From positions 1 through 49,826 of the forward strand of contig QBVD01000021.1 of assembly GCA_003058525.1 (NCBI GenBank): a DNA stretch of 49,826 nucleotides, in the 5' to 3' direction. The notes below the pieces were generated by a model, which had not been told where the DNA came from, did no database searches, and saw only the letters and a program-made list of their open reading frames with translations. How positions within the stretch are numbered: the stretch's first letter is position 1; every line of letters starts with the position of its first letter. Both the position numbers and the translations under genes were made by a program. Of this stretch, positions 8,921-17,911 are shown one piece after another. This DNA comes from a gamma proteobacterium symbiont of Ctena orbiculata (lineage in GTDB: Bacteria > Pseudomonadota > Gammaproteobacteria > Chromatiales > Chromatiaceae).

Positions 8921-9616
8921 ATGACCAGTAATCACTCAATTGTTTTGATTGAAGACGATATGGAACTCAACCGGATGATGTCCGAATTCCTGCGCGACGA
9001 AGGCTATCTGGTCAAATCGGTCTTTAATGGCGATGAGGCGTTCAACGCCATCACCACCGAAGTCCCGGACCTGGTAATCCTCGACCTCATGTTGCCTGGT
9101 ATTGATGGTATTGAAATCTGCAGGCGTATCCGCAAAGAGTTCTTTAATCCCATTATCATGCTGACGGCAAAAGATGATGATATGGTCGAGGTGGCATCCC
9201 TCCAACAGGGCGTCGATAACTATTTAAAAAAACCAATCAGGCCCCATGTATTGTTGGCGCATGTCCAGGCGGCATTACGCCGAAGCTCTGCTTCACCGGT
9301 GCATATGGAATCATCCAGCTTGGTTGTACAGGATATCAGAGTGGACCGTGATTCTCTTCGAGTGATGCAAGGTGAGGAACAGATGGATCTGACCACTGGT
9401 GAGTTCGAACTACTGGTGGTGTTGATGGAGAATGCCGGCACTCCTGTCAGTCGGGACAAGTTATTCAAGATGACCAGGGGTATCGAATACGATGGTCTGG
9501 ATCGTTCTATCGATTTACGTATCTCAACCCTGCGCAGGAAGCTGAAAGACGTAAGTCCGCCCTATCGCTACATCAAGACAATACGCGGTAAGGGGTACCT
9601 GATGTCAAGAAAATAA
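8921..9616 (+). CDS. OmpR-family response regulator (RstA-like)
   Basis: A 231-residue DNA-binding response regulator. The receiver domain covers residues 1-120: acidic pocket EDD at 11-13, phosphoacceptor Asp55 in VILDLMLPG, Thr in MLTAKDDD, and Lys in NYLKKPIRP. A winged-helix Trans_reg_C domain follows (about 130-228: DLTTGEFELLVVLMENAG, then RSIDLRISTLRRKL and YIKTIRGKGYLM). The receiver resembles RstA more than PhoB or OmpR. No strong Shine-Dalgarno precedes the ATG. The cognate kinase gene follows after 148 bases, a wider gap than usual, possibly with its own promoter. Confidence 0.88.
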   Translation: MTSNHSIVLIEDDMELNRMMSEFLRDEGYLVKSVFNGDEAFNAITTEVPDLVILDLMLPGIDGIEICRRIRKEFFNPIIMLTAKDDDMVEVASLQQGVDNYLKKPIRPHVLLAHVQAALRRSSASPVHMESSSLVVQDIRVDRDSLRVMQGEEQMDLTTGEFELLVVLMENAGTPVSRDKLFKMTRGIEYDGLDRSIDLRISTLRRKLKDVSPPYRYIKTIRGKGYLMSRK

Positions 9617-9764
9617 ACTCTGTTCGGTCTCTCTATGTAACAGGTAGTTTTAATTCCTCGATGCTTACGGTTTCATACAAAAGCGATAAACAACATGACT
9701 ATCATATTTTACATGTGCTGTTCATACTTGTATGGGCAGTTTGACTCAGGATAGCTGAACACCA

Positions 9765-11075
9765 ATGCGCTTGTTTTTTCTCAAAACCTACCTTGCGGTC
9801 ATTCTTTTCTCCATAGTGATGTTTTTTGTCATGATATTTGTGATATTCAGGCCGGTTTTACTGAAAAGCAACTGGATTGACTTCAAACAGGAAGTGATTG
9901 TGGACCACCAACTACTTATGCTCAAGTTGGAACAGACACCACAAGGTCAATGGCATCGGGCAGTTTCCGACTATCAGCCTGTGTTCGATTTGGTCATGGA
10001 GTTGGTCGGCCGTGAATTGCTTAATAGCGCTGAGCGAAAGGCACTCTTAGGTGAAGGCCCAAGACAATACCTTTGTGATATCTCGACAGATATCTGGTAC
10101 AGTCTATTCGCCCTGCCCAACAACGACAGTGTATTGAAGATCTCCGAGACAGACACACCACCATTCAGCGATATCAACACAGATGAGGCCATATGGTTGG
10201 TCCTACCGCTCTTACTCATATCATTGTCGCAGGCATTCGGTACAATTCTGATTATTCGTTCGGTATCGAAACCTGTCAATGAACTATCTGAGGCAGCGGG
10301 CTTTATCGGGAAGGGAGAATTAGGCGCCAGAATAGACAAACCCCGCCCACCGGTAGAGCTACTGGCGAAAAGTTTTAATAGCATGGCCGACCAGCTGGAA
10401 GGCAAGATTCATGAACAGCAGCTCATGATCGGTGCTATTCCGCACGAATTGCGCACACCTCTGAGCCGTATCCGTTTTGCCCTTGATCTGTCACGCAATA
10501 AGCACACGATTGAAGCCCTGCAGCAACAAATCGAGCAGTTCGATGCCTATGTGGACGAGCTGGATTGCGCCGTTGAGGATGTGCTGGAGTATACCCGCCT
10601 GCAAGGCAAAAAGGCATCGATCGATGAAGCGATTGATCTGTGTGCGCTGGCAAATTCCGTTGCCGAGTGCTATCAGGACAAGGTTATCAAAATCGACGTT
10701 ACTTGTCAGAGGGGGACACAGGGTTATGGAAATGAAGGCTTGATTAGACGAGCCCTGCATAACCTGATACAGAATGCTGTGCATTTTACCGAGACCGGGA
10801 TCGCAGTTCGTGTCTTGGTGAAGCAGAATGATATCGTGATCCAGGTAGAGGATGACGGGTCGGGCATTCCGGCTGAAAAGCTGGAAGATATCTTCCTGGT
10901 TTTTTCCCGCATCGATAAGAGCCGGAGCCGCGAGACCGGCGGTATTGGATTGGGGCTTGCATTCGTGCAGCTGATAATGCGGCAGCACAATGGCGTAGCG
11001 GTTGCCAGGAACATCGAGTCAGGTGGTTTATGCGTTGAATTGCGTTGGCCTGGCGTCTCCGGAAAAGTCCGGTAA
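9765..11075 (+). CDS. Sensor histidine kinase (RstB-like)
   Basis: A 436-residue inner-membrane kinase, partner of the regulator at 8921. It has a first membrane segment (residues 8-30), a periplasmic region of about 110 residues without a named domain, a second membrane segment (about 144-166), and a HAMP linker (SVSKPVNELSEAAGFI). The dimerisation domain carries His227 in IPHELRTPLSR. The HATPase domain has an N-box (HNLIQNAVHF) and glycine boxes (DDGSGIP, GGIGLGLAF). The periplasmic part is short and poorly conserved, so the signal is unknown. Two lipoprotein genes follow in the same direction. Confidence 0.87.
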   Translation: MRLFFLKTYLAVILFSIVMFFVMIFVIFRPVLLKSNWIDFKQEVIVDHQLLMLKLEQTPQGQWHRAVSDYQPVFDLVMELVGRELLNSAERKALLGEGPRQYLCDISTDIWYSLFALPNNDSVLKISETDTPPFSDINTDEAIWLVLPLLLISLSQAFGTILIIRSVSKPVNELSEAAGFIGKGELGARIDKPRPPVELLAKSFNSMADQLEGKIHEQQLMIGAIPHELRTPLSRIRFALDLSRNKHTIEALQQQIEQFDAYVDELDCAVEDVLEYTRLQGKKASIDEAIDLCALANSVAECYQDKVIKIDVTCQRGTQGYGNEGLIRRALHNLIQNAVHFTETGIAVRVLVKQNDIVIQVEDDGSGIPAEKLEDIFLVFSRIDKSRSRETGGIGLGLAFVQLIMRQHNGVAVARNIESGGLCVELRWPGVSGKVR

Positions 11076-11243
11076 CCCATACTTTTATATATTTTCCCGT
11101 TCTATAGGCACTGCCCAACCCGTCTCACCAAAGATACGCAGTCTCTACAAATCCTTACATAAGCAGACCCTCTTGCGACAGACATATATGCACAGGCGAT
11201 GGATACTGTCAGCATCGATTAACACGATAAAAGAGGATTTGCC

Positions 11244-11618
11244 ATGTTACTCAATCCCAAAATAATAGTTGCAGCTTCAATAACGCTCTTGTTGAGTGGA
11301 TGCGGAACGACCAGTAGTCAATACCACCCAATCGTGGATGGCGACAAGAATTCTAATTATGAAGTCGATCTGGTTGCCTGCAGCAACCTCTCCCAGAAAA
11401 GGAGGTTCACCAACGATGACGTTAAATCGGAAGCCTTACTGGGTGCAGCAATAGGTGCTCTGGTTGGCGCTATTGATGAAGGTTCGGAAGGTGCAGTTGG
11501 CGGTGCAATAGTCGGTGGCATGCTGGGTGCCGGCGAACGGGCATGGGAAACCCGGGAGGAGCGCAAGTTGATCGTTGTCGAATGCATGAAGCAGCGCGGC
11601 CACCGGGTGGTCGGTTAG
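11244..11618 (+). CDS. Small glycine-zipper lipoprotein
   Basis: A 124-residue predicted lipoprotein. The signal peptide ends in the lipobox LLSGC (Cys20). A glycine-zipper segment (about residues 68-97: LLGAAIGALVG, AVGGAIVGGMLGAG) probably packs helices at a membrane. Two further cysteines (about 46 and 114) could form a disulfide. AGAGGA ahead of the ATG supports the start. It resembles SlyB/YMGG-type envelope proteins in organisation only. A second lipoprotein gene follows 25 bases downstream, so the two are probably co-transcribed. The function is unknown. Confidence 0.7.
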   Translation: MLLNPKIIVAASITLLLSGCGTTSSQYHPIVDGDKNSNYEVDLVACSNLSQKRRFTNDDVKSEALLGAAIGALVGAIDEGSEGAVGGAIVGGMLGAGERAWETREERKLIVVECMKQRGHRVVG

Positions 11619-11643
11619 ATTGTAATTTTGAGTGGAGATAGTC

Positions 11644-12690
11644 ATGTTTACGATTAAAGCGGTTATGTTGGCATGTTTTACCGCATTGCCGCTGCTGACC
11701 GGCTGTAATGGCGACTCGAATGGGAGCAAGGTTGCGGAATTCGTGTCACTGAATCAACCGGCTAATTATGAATATGGCAGTGTGACTGTCGATGGGGCAA
11801 GCACGACACTAGCCTATAGCGGCCTGTTGTTGATCCAACTTGAACCACAGCAGGAGTACCAGGCCTTGGGGCTGGCAGCCTTTGGCGAAGATAACCAGTC
11901 ACCTATCCTTACCATGTCGACGGAAGACGGTTTTCTACCTGATTTTGAGTGGGTTCTTGTGAACCTGCCGGATGCCGAAAATGGCTACTACTGCGATCAA
12001 ATCAGCAGTGTGAAGACAGCTTCGACAGTCATTGAAGGTGCAGTGGTCTTCTCCGCCACCGGGCGGAACTGTGTCGGTACAGGAGAAAACACAGGACGGC
12101 TAAAGGACATCCACATGAAACTCACCCAATCCATGATTTCTGGAGGAACCAGCCGTGTTGAGATCGATGGGGAGAGGGCCTATCTCGATACGGAGTTCCA
12201 ACTCGGTGAAAATCTACGCCTGTCAGGGGGATTGGGCACCCGGGCCTACAATCAGATTTTCGATCTGGTATCTGACCACCCGGAGGTAACGACAATCGTA
12301 GAAGGGACAATCTCAGGTTCGATTCACGACGACATCAACATGCAGACAGGCAGACTCATCAGAAAGTCGGGGTTGTCCACCCACCTGGAAAGTACCAGCG
12401 ATATCGCCTCAGGCGCTGTCGATCTGTTTTGCTCAGGCAATCAACGCACCATGGAAGAAGGCGCAACGTTCGGGGTACATTCCTGGTCTGACTTTGAAAA
12501 CGGTATCGAAGCGGTAGATCTCCCGGCTGACAGCCCATTGCATAATGCCCAGATCACCTATTTCAATGAAATGCTGAGCGAACCTGTTGGGAAGGATTTT
12601 TATTTTTTCACGATTTATGCCGCTCCTGCCGACGATATCTACCTTATGAGCAGGGCTGAGATAGAGTCGTTCGGCATTTTAACAGAATAG
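11644..12690 (+). CDS. Putative lipoprotein of unknown function
   Basis: A 348-residue protein whose signal peptide ends in the lipobox LLTGC (Cys21), so an outer- or inner-membrane lipoprotein is likely. The frame also opens at a GTG (11632), but GGAG at 11633-11636 fits the ATG at 11644. The mature part alternates short beta-like strands and shows paired cysteines, consistent with an extracytoplasmic fold. I recognise no domain. It follows the glycine-zipper lipoprotein closely and may share its transcript. A GC-rich hairpin lies after its stop codon. Confidence 0.6.
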   Translation: MFTIKAVMLACFTALPLLTGCNGDSNGSKVAEFVSLNQPANYEYGSVTVDGASTTLAYSGLLLIQLEPQQEYQALGLAAFGEDNQSPILTMSTEDGFLPDFEWVLVNLPDAENGYYCDQISSVKTASTVIEGAVVFSATGRNCVGTGENTGRLKDIHMKLTQSMISGGTSRVEIDGERAYLDTEFQLGENLRLSGGLGTRAYNQIFDLVSDHPEVTTIVEGTISGSIHDDINMQTGRLIRKSGLSTHLESTSDIASGAVDLFCSGNQRTMEEGATFGVHSWSDFENGIEAVDLPADSPLHNAQITYFNEMLSEPVGKDFYFFTIYAAPADDIYLMSRAEIESFGILTE

Positions 12691-12714
12691 TAGAACCGCC
12701 ATCGATACCCGACC

Positions 12715-12734
12715 GGCGGGCAGAGAGGCCCGCC
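12715..12734 (+). terminator. GC-rich hairpin after the lipoprotein pair
   Basis: GGCGGGC and GCCCGCC form a perfect seven-base stem with a six-base loop, 25 bases after the stop of the lipoprotein gene. There is no strong U-tract, so efficiency as an intrinsic terminator is uncertain. Confidence 0.45.
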
Positions 12735-12961
12735 TATTCAAACCTCATGCTGAAAGATTGCTGACGGCACACTATTTACTGTAAATATTTATCGGAAGGA
12801 GAAGTAGAATAAAGATATTAAAATACAACAATAATAATCTCTTGAAGATATGTTCGAAAGATGAAAAACTCATAATCTGCTGTCTATTTAATACCAGCCG
12901 TGTAGTGCATACTGCATATCATTTATTTCGAAATTAAATTACAGGAAAGTTGATCTATCCC

Positions 12962-13684
12962 ATGAAACTTCCCATTCCTTTGTCTTTGGTGCTTTTTGTA
13001 TTTTCGATCACAATATACCCAGGTCCGGTTTTGTCGGATAAGACAAGCGATCAGTCTGGTTCGCAACAGATCGTAATGATAGGCGCATCCTATTTGCAAG
13101 GTTGGCCATTAAGTGAAGTGGCATGTCTCCCGGTTGTCAATAAAGGTATATCCGGTGAGACCTCAACTCAGGTTCGCGGGCGCTTTGAAGCCGATGCCAT
13201 CTCCAACAATCCTGCAGCGGTCATTATCTGGGGCCATATCAATGATTTCTCGAATGCGCCAATGGAACTGGAAGCGCAGACACGCCAAACAGCAATTGAG
13301 AATCTGAAATACATGATAGACCGCACTAAAGAAGCGGGAATCATACCGATAATCGCAACTGAGGTAACTTTCGGTATGCCGTCAGACATAAAAACTTCTG
13401 TCATGCAGTTTATCGGAAAAATATTGGGAAAACGAAGTTTTCAGGATTACATCAGTTCGAATGTCTTAGCGGTCAATGAATGGATCAGAAACTATGCGAA
13501 CGAGCATGGAGTCAGTGTCTTGGAGATTGAGCGGTTGATGACCAATTCAGAAGGAAACCGTAAGGAAGGCTATTACACCGAGGATTTGTCACACATCACT
13601 AAATTGGCATATCGGGACTTGCAAGTCTTTGCTCAACCGTTTTTACAGCAGGCGCTTATCGAAAAGCATGGCTTGTGCAATTAG
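12962..13684 (+). CDS. Secreted SGNH/GDSL-type hydrolase
   Basis: A 240-residue esterase-like protein with a signal peptide (about residues 1-25). The SGNH blocks are present: block I in the modified form GASYLQGW with Ser as nucleophile, block II Gly in NKGISGETS, block III GHIND, and block V DLSHIT supplying the Asp/His dyad. The GDS consensus reads GAS, an accepted variant. Family members hydrolyse acyl esters, lysophospholipids or polysaccharide acetyl groups; the substrate is unknown. The ATG at 12962 follows AGGAAAG by 12 bases, and a TTG at 12950 is the alternative. It converges with the LRR gene, only 15 bases between stops. Confidence 0.75.
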   Translation: MKLPIPLSLVLFVFSITIYPGPVLSDKTSDQSGSQQIVMIGASYLQGWPLSEVACLPVVNKGISGETSTQVRGRFEADAISNNPAAVIIWGHINDFSNAPMELEAQTRQTAIENLKYMIDRTKEAGIIPIIATEVTFGMPSDIKTSVMQFIGKILGKRSFQDYISSNVLAVNEWIRNYANEHGVSVLEIERLMTNSEGNRKEGYYTEDLSHITKLAYRDLQVFAQPFLQQALIEKHGLCN

Positions 13685-13699
13685 ACAGTATACTCTGAT

Positions 13700-14431
13700 T
13701 CAAAACTCGATATCCCCTCCCACCCTGATGTTGCCGGGCAACCGCTTGATTCGCGTACCCGCCAGGTAGAGATCACCACCCACCTGAAGATCCTTGGGCA
13801 GTTTTTTGATATCAACGGCCCGAAGATCAAGCCATTCGCCCACGCTAAGCCCTTTGGGAAGGCGCTTTATTGAAGTCCCGACCAGGTTCAACCAGCCGCC
13901 GATCTTCAGGCCATTCGGCAACTCCTTGACGGGTGTCGCGGACAGATCCAATCCTCCACCCAGTTTGAGATTTGCGGGAAGTCCGGTCAGCTCAGAATTG
14001 CCCAGATACAGATCCCCACCCACGCTGAGATTATTAGGTAAGCTTTCTATCAGAGTACCGGAGAGCTCCAGATCTCCCGGTACCACCAAGCCCTTGGGCA
14101 GCTTCATGATTCTGCTTGCCCGCAGATCGAGTCCGGCGCCGAGTCTGATGCCTTTAGGCAGCGTATGAATCCTTGTGCTGAACAGACTGAGGTCACCATC
14201 GACACGAAGCCTGGGAGGCAACTCCTCGATCATCGTATCCGACATATCAAGGTTTCCGGCGACATGCAGACGCTTGGGCAAGCGGACATTATGACTCCCT
14301 GAAAGGTCCAGATTACCATGAACAAACAGTGTCTTAGGTAACTTGATATCCTGGGCTTTGTGAAGATCGAGATCACCTTCGAACCGCTTGCCTATTTGTG
14401 AATCGCTCACTGGTTTGTTTATACCTGCCAT
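13700..14431 (-). CDS. Leucine-rich-repeat solenoid protein, 11 repeats of 20 residues
   Basis: A 243-residue protein made almost entirely of a regular 20-residue repeat. The pattern is roughly V-G-G-D-L-x-L-x-x-T-x-I-x-x-L-P-x-x-L-x. Eleven full units run from about residue 17 to residue 237, followed by a capping fragment. There is no signal peptide, membrane segment or catalytic domain; the first 16 residues are a short non-repeat lead. It should fold as a beta-solenoid used for protein binding. Repeats of this length occur in bacterial LRR families, including effectors, but nothing here proves secretion. It diverges from the gene at 14629. Confidence 0.75.
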   Translation of the reverse strand: MAGINKPVSDSQIGKRFEGDLDLHKAQDIKLPKTLFVHGNLDLSGSHNVRLPKRLHVAGNLDMSDTMIEELPPRLRVDGDLSLFSTRIHTLPKGIRLGAGLDLRASRIMKLPKGLVVPGDLELSGTLIESLPNNLSVGGDLYLGNSELTGLPANLKLGGGLDLSATPVKELPNGLKIGGWLNLVGTSIKRLPKGLSVGEWLDLRAVDIKKLPKDLQVGGDLYLAGTRIKRLPGNIRVGGDIEF

Positions 14432-14628
14432 AATTCGACTGGATTGTTAAATTTTATCCATCGCACCGGCAACCGGAATATCAATTCTGATAGAATCTCA
14501 ATTCCAAGTTGAAATATTGCTGATTGTTGGCCACAAGCTTAAAACGAGATTATCTCTGTCATGCAGTGACATTGTAACTGGACCCACCTAATTCTGGAAT
14601 CGCAGATGGAGCACAAGGGGAAAGGAGA

Positions 14629-15312
14629 TTGAAAATCACGATTTTTCTGATCATCGTCGCTGTTATTCTCGTTGCCGCCTGGTATTTCGAGAACCACCGC
14701 CGTGACGCACTTGCGAAAGCGGCCCAACGCATCGGTCTCACGCTTGATCCCGGTCAACAGAGACTGCCCCAATTCGTTGATGACGCTGATTTCTATCTTT
14801 TCAGCCAGGGACAGCCACTGATTCAGAACATGATGCGAGGCGGACGTATCGGAGACCGTCTTTTGGTTTTCAACTACACCTTCGAAGCCACTCAGGGGTT
14901 TGAAGGCAGGCGAGAAATCCCCAGTTTGACTGACGAGGGTGTAATACTGACACATATGCAAACAGTGGTTGCCTTCCACGAAATCACTCCCCTGCCACAC
15001 TTCGATCTGAGTCCGAATGACAGGTCTAAACGCACGCTGAATACAGACTTCAGAACAGTGGCTTTTGATGAGGCCCCGAACTTTACTCAAAACTACCGTC
15101 TGGCCGCCCGTGAAGAGGCAAAAGTGCGATCGTTATTCAATAATGACCTGCTGACCCATTTCGCCAACAATCCCGGCTGGGTGGTTGAGAGTCGGGGCGA
15201 TCGAGTGATCTTTTACCAGAAAGACAGGCGAGTTGACCCTGAACTGATAACAGAATTCATCGATCAGGCCCACTCCCTGCTAGACCGTTTGCGTAGTCAA
15301 AAGAGCCGGTAA
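14629..15312 (+). CDS. Membrane-anchored protein of unknown function
   Basis: A 227-residue protein with one N-terminal membrane segment (residues 3-20, IFLIIVAVILVAAWYF region). A mostly soluble remainder is rich in charged and aromatic residues. No family is recognised with confidence. Translation probably starts at the TTG at 14629, because AAGGGG at 14615-14620 is well spaced and the next in-frame Met would remove the membrane segment. The soluble part ends with an amphipathic helix. It is transcribed divergently from the LRR gene and seems to be alone. Confidence 0.6.
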   Translation: MKITIFLIIVAVILVAAWYFENHRRDALAKAAQRIGLTLDPGQQRLPQFVDDADFYLFSQGQPLIQNMMRGGRIGDRLLVFNYTFEATQGFEGRREIPSLTDEGVILTHMQTVVAFHEITPLPHFDLSPNDRSKRTLNTDFRTVAFDEAPNFTQNYRLAAREEAKVRSLFNNDLLTHFANNPGWVVESRGDRVIFYQKDRRVDPELITEFIDQAHSLLDRLRSQKSR

Positions 15313-15540
15313 GCAGATCCACCCTGTAAACTTCCGCATAATATCAGCCCGACAACTTAATAGATTGCCGGTTTAATCGCTCTGCAGGGTGCGGTGTTGT
15401 CATACAGAAGGATTTGTATGGCGTAAACTTTTACTAAATTACCCATAATTCAGGTAGTGCGCAGTTCACAAAGCACGGCAGAACAGCATTTTAACGGCTA
15501 TCTCCCGGACCATCACCATAAGGATTGACAACTGTAAACT

Positions 15541-16869
15541 ATGATGATCAGACGCTTCGCCATTCACAATTATGTAAAAAACATGGTCAATATCAACCCG
15601 GGTGAATATGGTGCGGTGATCTGGTCCTTTGTCTATTTTTTCTCGTTGCTCAGCAGTTACTACATACTGCGCCCGATCCGCGACGAGATGGGAGTGATAG
15701 CGGGGGTAGATAAATTGCAATGGCTGTTTACAGCCACCTTTATCGTCATGCTGCTGGCAGTGCCACTGTTTGGTTATGTGACATCACATCTGCAACGCAA
15801 ATCATTTCTACCCTACATCTACTATTTTTTTATCGTCAATATTCTGCTCTTCTATCTGCTTTTCGAATCCGGATTTTCACAGATCCTTACTGCCCGGATC
15901 TTTTTCGTCTGGTTGAGTGTCTTTAATCTGTTTGTTGTCTCGGTCTTCTGGAGCTTTATGACCGATCTGTTCAATAATGAACAGGCAAGACGGCTGTTTG
16001 CCGTAATCGCCACAGGAGGAACTATCGGCGCGATTACGGGACCACTCTTGACAACCTTCCTGGTTCAATCTGTCGGCAATGCATCAATGCTGTTGATATC
16101 GGCCGGACTGCTTGGTCTATCTATCATCAGCATTTATCGGCTGATCGCCTGGCAACGTACCCGGCATGAGGTCAATGAACCTCATCGACTCGATGACAAG
16201 CCGCTGGGAGGAGCAATCCTGGACGGTATACGCCTTGCCCTCACCTCCCCCTACTTGCTGGGAATCTGCCTGTTGATGCTTTTGTTTACACTGCTCTCTA
16301 CTTTCCTCTATTTTCAACAGGCACAGATCGTCAAAGATGCATTTTCCGACTCGGAAACGCGCACATCTGTTTTTGCTGCGATCGATCTCAGCGTGAATCT
16401 GCTTACTCTATTATTGCAGACCTTTGTGACATCACGCCTGGTGAAGGGAGTTGGCCTGGGTATTACATTGGCTTTGATCCCTCTGCTACTTGCTTTCGGC
16501 TTTGTATTGTTGGGATTCTATCCGACACTACCAGTATTGATCGCTGTTCAAGTAATGAGGCGGGCGGGAAATTACGCCATTATGCGACCGGCCCGCGAGA
16601 TGCTATATGTAGTCCTTAGTCGGGAAGAGAAATATAAGGCAAAGAATTTTATCGATACCGTAGTCTATCGCGGCGGGGATGCCGTCAGCTCCTGGGTCTA
16701 TGCAGGTCTTAAATCGGTCGGCTTCACGCTCTCCGGCATCGCCTGGATCGCCGTACCGATCTCCCTGTTTTGGGCATGGATTGCATACAGACTGGGACGG
16801 CGGCAAACTATCATGGCGAATGGACTGCATGCTACTTCTGCAGGAGGACGCTATGAACGGATCGGATAA
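15541..16869 (+). CDS. AAA-family (ATP:ADP antiporter-like) nucleotide transporter
   Basis: A 442-residue polytopic membrane protein with about twelve hydrophobic segments and low charge between them. Key sequences are SSYYILRPIRDEMGV near residue 40, FWSFMTDLFNNEQARRLF near 140, GTIGAITGP near 160 and AGNYAIMRPAREMLY near 345. These match NTP/NDP exchange transporters of the ATP:ADP antiporter (AAA, Tlc-like) family, commonly annotated MFS. Such carriers are known for nucleotide exchange in intracellular bacteria and plastids; free-living homologues exist and their substrate is mostly untested. Its 3' end overlaps the aldo/keto reductase gene by 17 bases, implying translational coupling. Confidence 0.75.
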   Translation: MMIRRFAIHNYVKNMVNINPGEYGAVIWSFVYFFSLLSSYYILRPIRDEMGVIAGVDKLQWLFTATFIVMLLAVPLFGYVTSHLQRKSFLPYIYYFFIVNILLFYLLFESGFSQILTARIFFVWLSVFNLFVVSVFWSFMTDLFNNEQARRLFAVIATGGTIGAITGPLLTTFLVQSVGNASMLLISAGLLGLSIISIYRLIAWQRTRHEVNEPHRLDDKPLGGAILDGIRLALTSPYLLGICLLMLLFTLLSTFLYFQQAQIVKDAFSDSETRTSVFAAIDLSVNLLTLLLQTFVTSRLVKGVGLGITLALIPLLLAFGFVLLGFYPTLPVLIAVQVMRRAGNYAIMRPAREMLYVVLSREEKYKAKNFIDTVVYRGGDAVSSWVYAGLKSVGFTLSGIAWIAVPISLFWAWIAYRLGRRQTIMANGLHATSAGGRYERIG

Positions 16870-17794
16870 GCCGATTGGACGCAGGGCACTGCTCAAAATG
16901 ATGGCCGCTATGGCCGGCAGCTGTTGGCTCACTCCCAGCTTGATTCAGGCTGTAGAACGAACAGCAATCAGAAAAACGATACCCGCCAGCAATGAGAGAA
17001 TACCCGTGATTGGAATGGGCACCTCACGCACCTTTGATTCTGCCGGGAACAGTGAAAAGATAGCCAAGCTCGGCAAGGTATTGGAGCAGTTTTTTAAAAT
17101 GGGAGGATCACTGATCGATTCATCCCCTATGTACGGCTCCGCTGAACATGTACTCGGTACCTTGTTAAAACGTACTCAACCGGGATCACTGTTTGCCGCC
17201 ACCAAGGTCTGGACAGACGGAAAAGAGCATGGTGTCACTCAGATGGAACTCTCAAGGAAGCTGTGGGGCGTCGAACGTTTCGATCTCATGCAGATTCACA
17301 ATCTGAGAGACTGGCGAGTACACCTTGAGACGCTGAAGAGGATGAAAGCGGAGGGTAAGATCCGATATATCGGTATTACGACATCTCATGGCCGTGATCA
17401 TGATGAGTTGTATCGGGCTCTCTCGAACAATCCTTTCGACTTTGTTCAACTAAGTTACAATATCAGAGACCGGGCAGTAGAAAACAGGCTGTTGCCCTTG
17501 GCGATGGACAGGGGGATTGCTGTGATCGCAAATCGTCCCTTTGCGCGGGGCAGCCTGTTCAGACGGGTGAAAGAGGAACCGCTGCCGGAATGGGTGGATG
17601 AATTCGACTGCAACAGTTGGGCGCAGTTCTTCCTTAAATATATCGTCTCCCATCCAGCCATCACTTGTGCCATACCTGCAACCTCAAAGGTACACCATGT
17701 CCTTGACAATATGAGCGCAGGATTTGGAAAAATGCCTGATAGCACGATGCGCGGAGAGATGGAAAGAACCTTTGAGAAAATATCTCAAGCCTGA
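16853..17794 (+). CDS. Tat-exported aldo/keto reductase
   Basis: A 313-residue aldo/keto reductase with a twin-arginine-type leader: GRRALLKMMAAMAGSCWL near residues 9-26. The TIM-barrel catalytic tetrad is traceable: Asp in IDSSPMYG, Tyr in MYGSAE, Lys in FAATKVW and His in LMQIHNL. The C-terminal cofactor region (AIPATSKVHHVLDN) is present. Periplasmic location is unusual, since these enzymes need NAD(P)H, but Tat export of pre-folded, cofactor-loaded proteins makes it feasible. AGGAGG precedes the ATG at 16853, which lies inside the end of the transporter gene. The open frame extends further upstream in an unlikely reading. Confidence 0.8.
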   Translation: MNGSDKPIGRRALLKMMAAMAGSCWLTPSLIQAVERTAIRKTIPASNERIPVIGMGTSRTFDSAGNSEKIAKLGKVLEQFFKMGGSLIDSSPMYGSAEHVLGTLLKRTQPGSLFAATKVWTDGKEHGVTQMELSRKLWGVERFDLMQIHNLRDWRVHLETLKRMKAEGKIRYIGITTSHGRDHDELYRALSNNPFDFVQLSYNIRDRAVENRLLPLAMDRGIAVIANRPFARGSLFRRVKEEPLPEWVDEFDCNSWAQFFLKYIVSHPAITCAIPATSKVHHVLDNMSAGFGKMPDSTMRGEMERTFEKISQA

Positions 17795-17847
17795 CCTTTC
17801 AGGATGCTGTTAATTACGACCCTGAAAACAAACCATTCAGATGCCGG

Positions 17848-17871
17848 TTAGGGCCTGTTAACAGGCCCTAA
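17848..17871. repeat. Perfect 24-base palindrome made of repeat ends
   Basis: A perfect palindrome in which the outer 12 bases of the tip found at 224-250 and 2646-2671 are fused head to head. Its right flank also continues as at 246-254. It looks like a collapsed copy from which the interior was lost. It lies between the aldo/keto reductase and diguanylate cyclase genes. Confidence 0.55.
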
Positions 17872-17877
17872 TACATA

Positions 17878-17911
17878 TTGATTTGAATCCTTTGAAAGGG
17901 ATTCAAATCAA
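17878..17911. terminator. Bidirectional hairpin at the diguanylate cyclase stop
   Basis: TTGATTTGAATCCTTT at 17878-17893 is complementary to the sequence ending at 17911, giving a stem of about 16 pairs with one mismatch and a very small loop. It overlaps the stop codon of the minus-strand diguanylate cyclase gene and follows the plus-strand aldo/keto reductase gene. A role as a bidirectional terminator is likely. Confidence 0.5.

Noticed and set aside
13700-14431. 60-base periodic repeats resembling a CRISPR or satellite array
   Set aside because: The periodicity comes from the 20-residue LRR coding units; there are no identical repeats with variable spacers.
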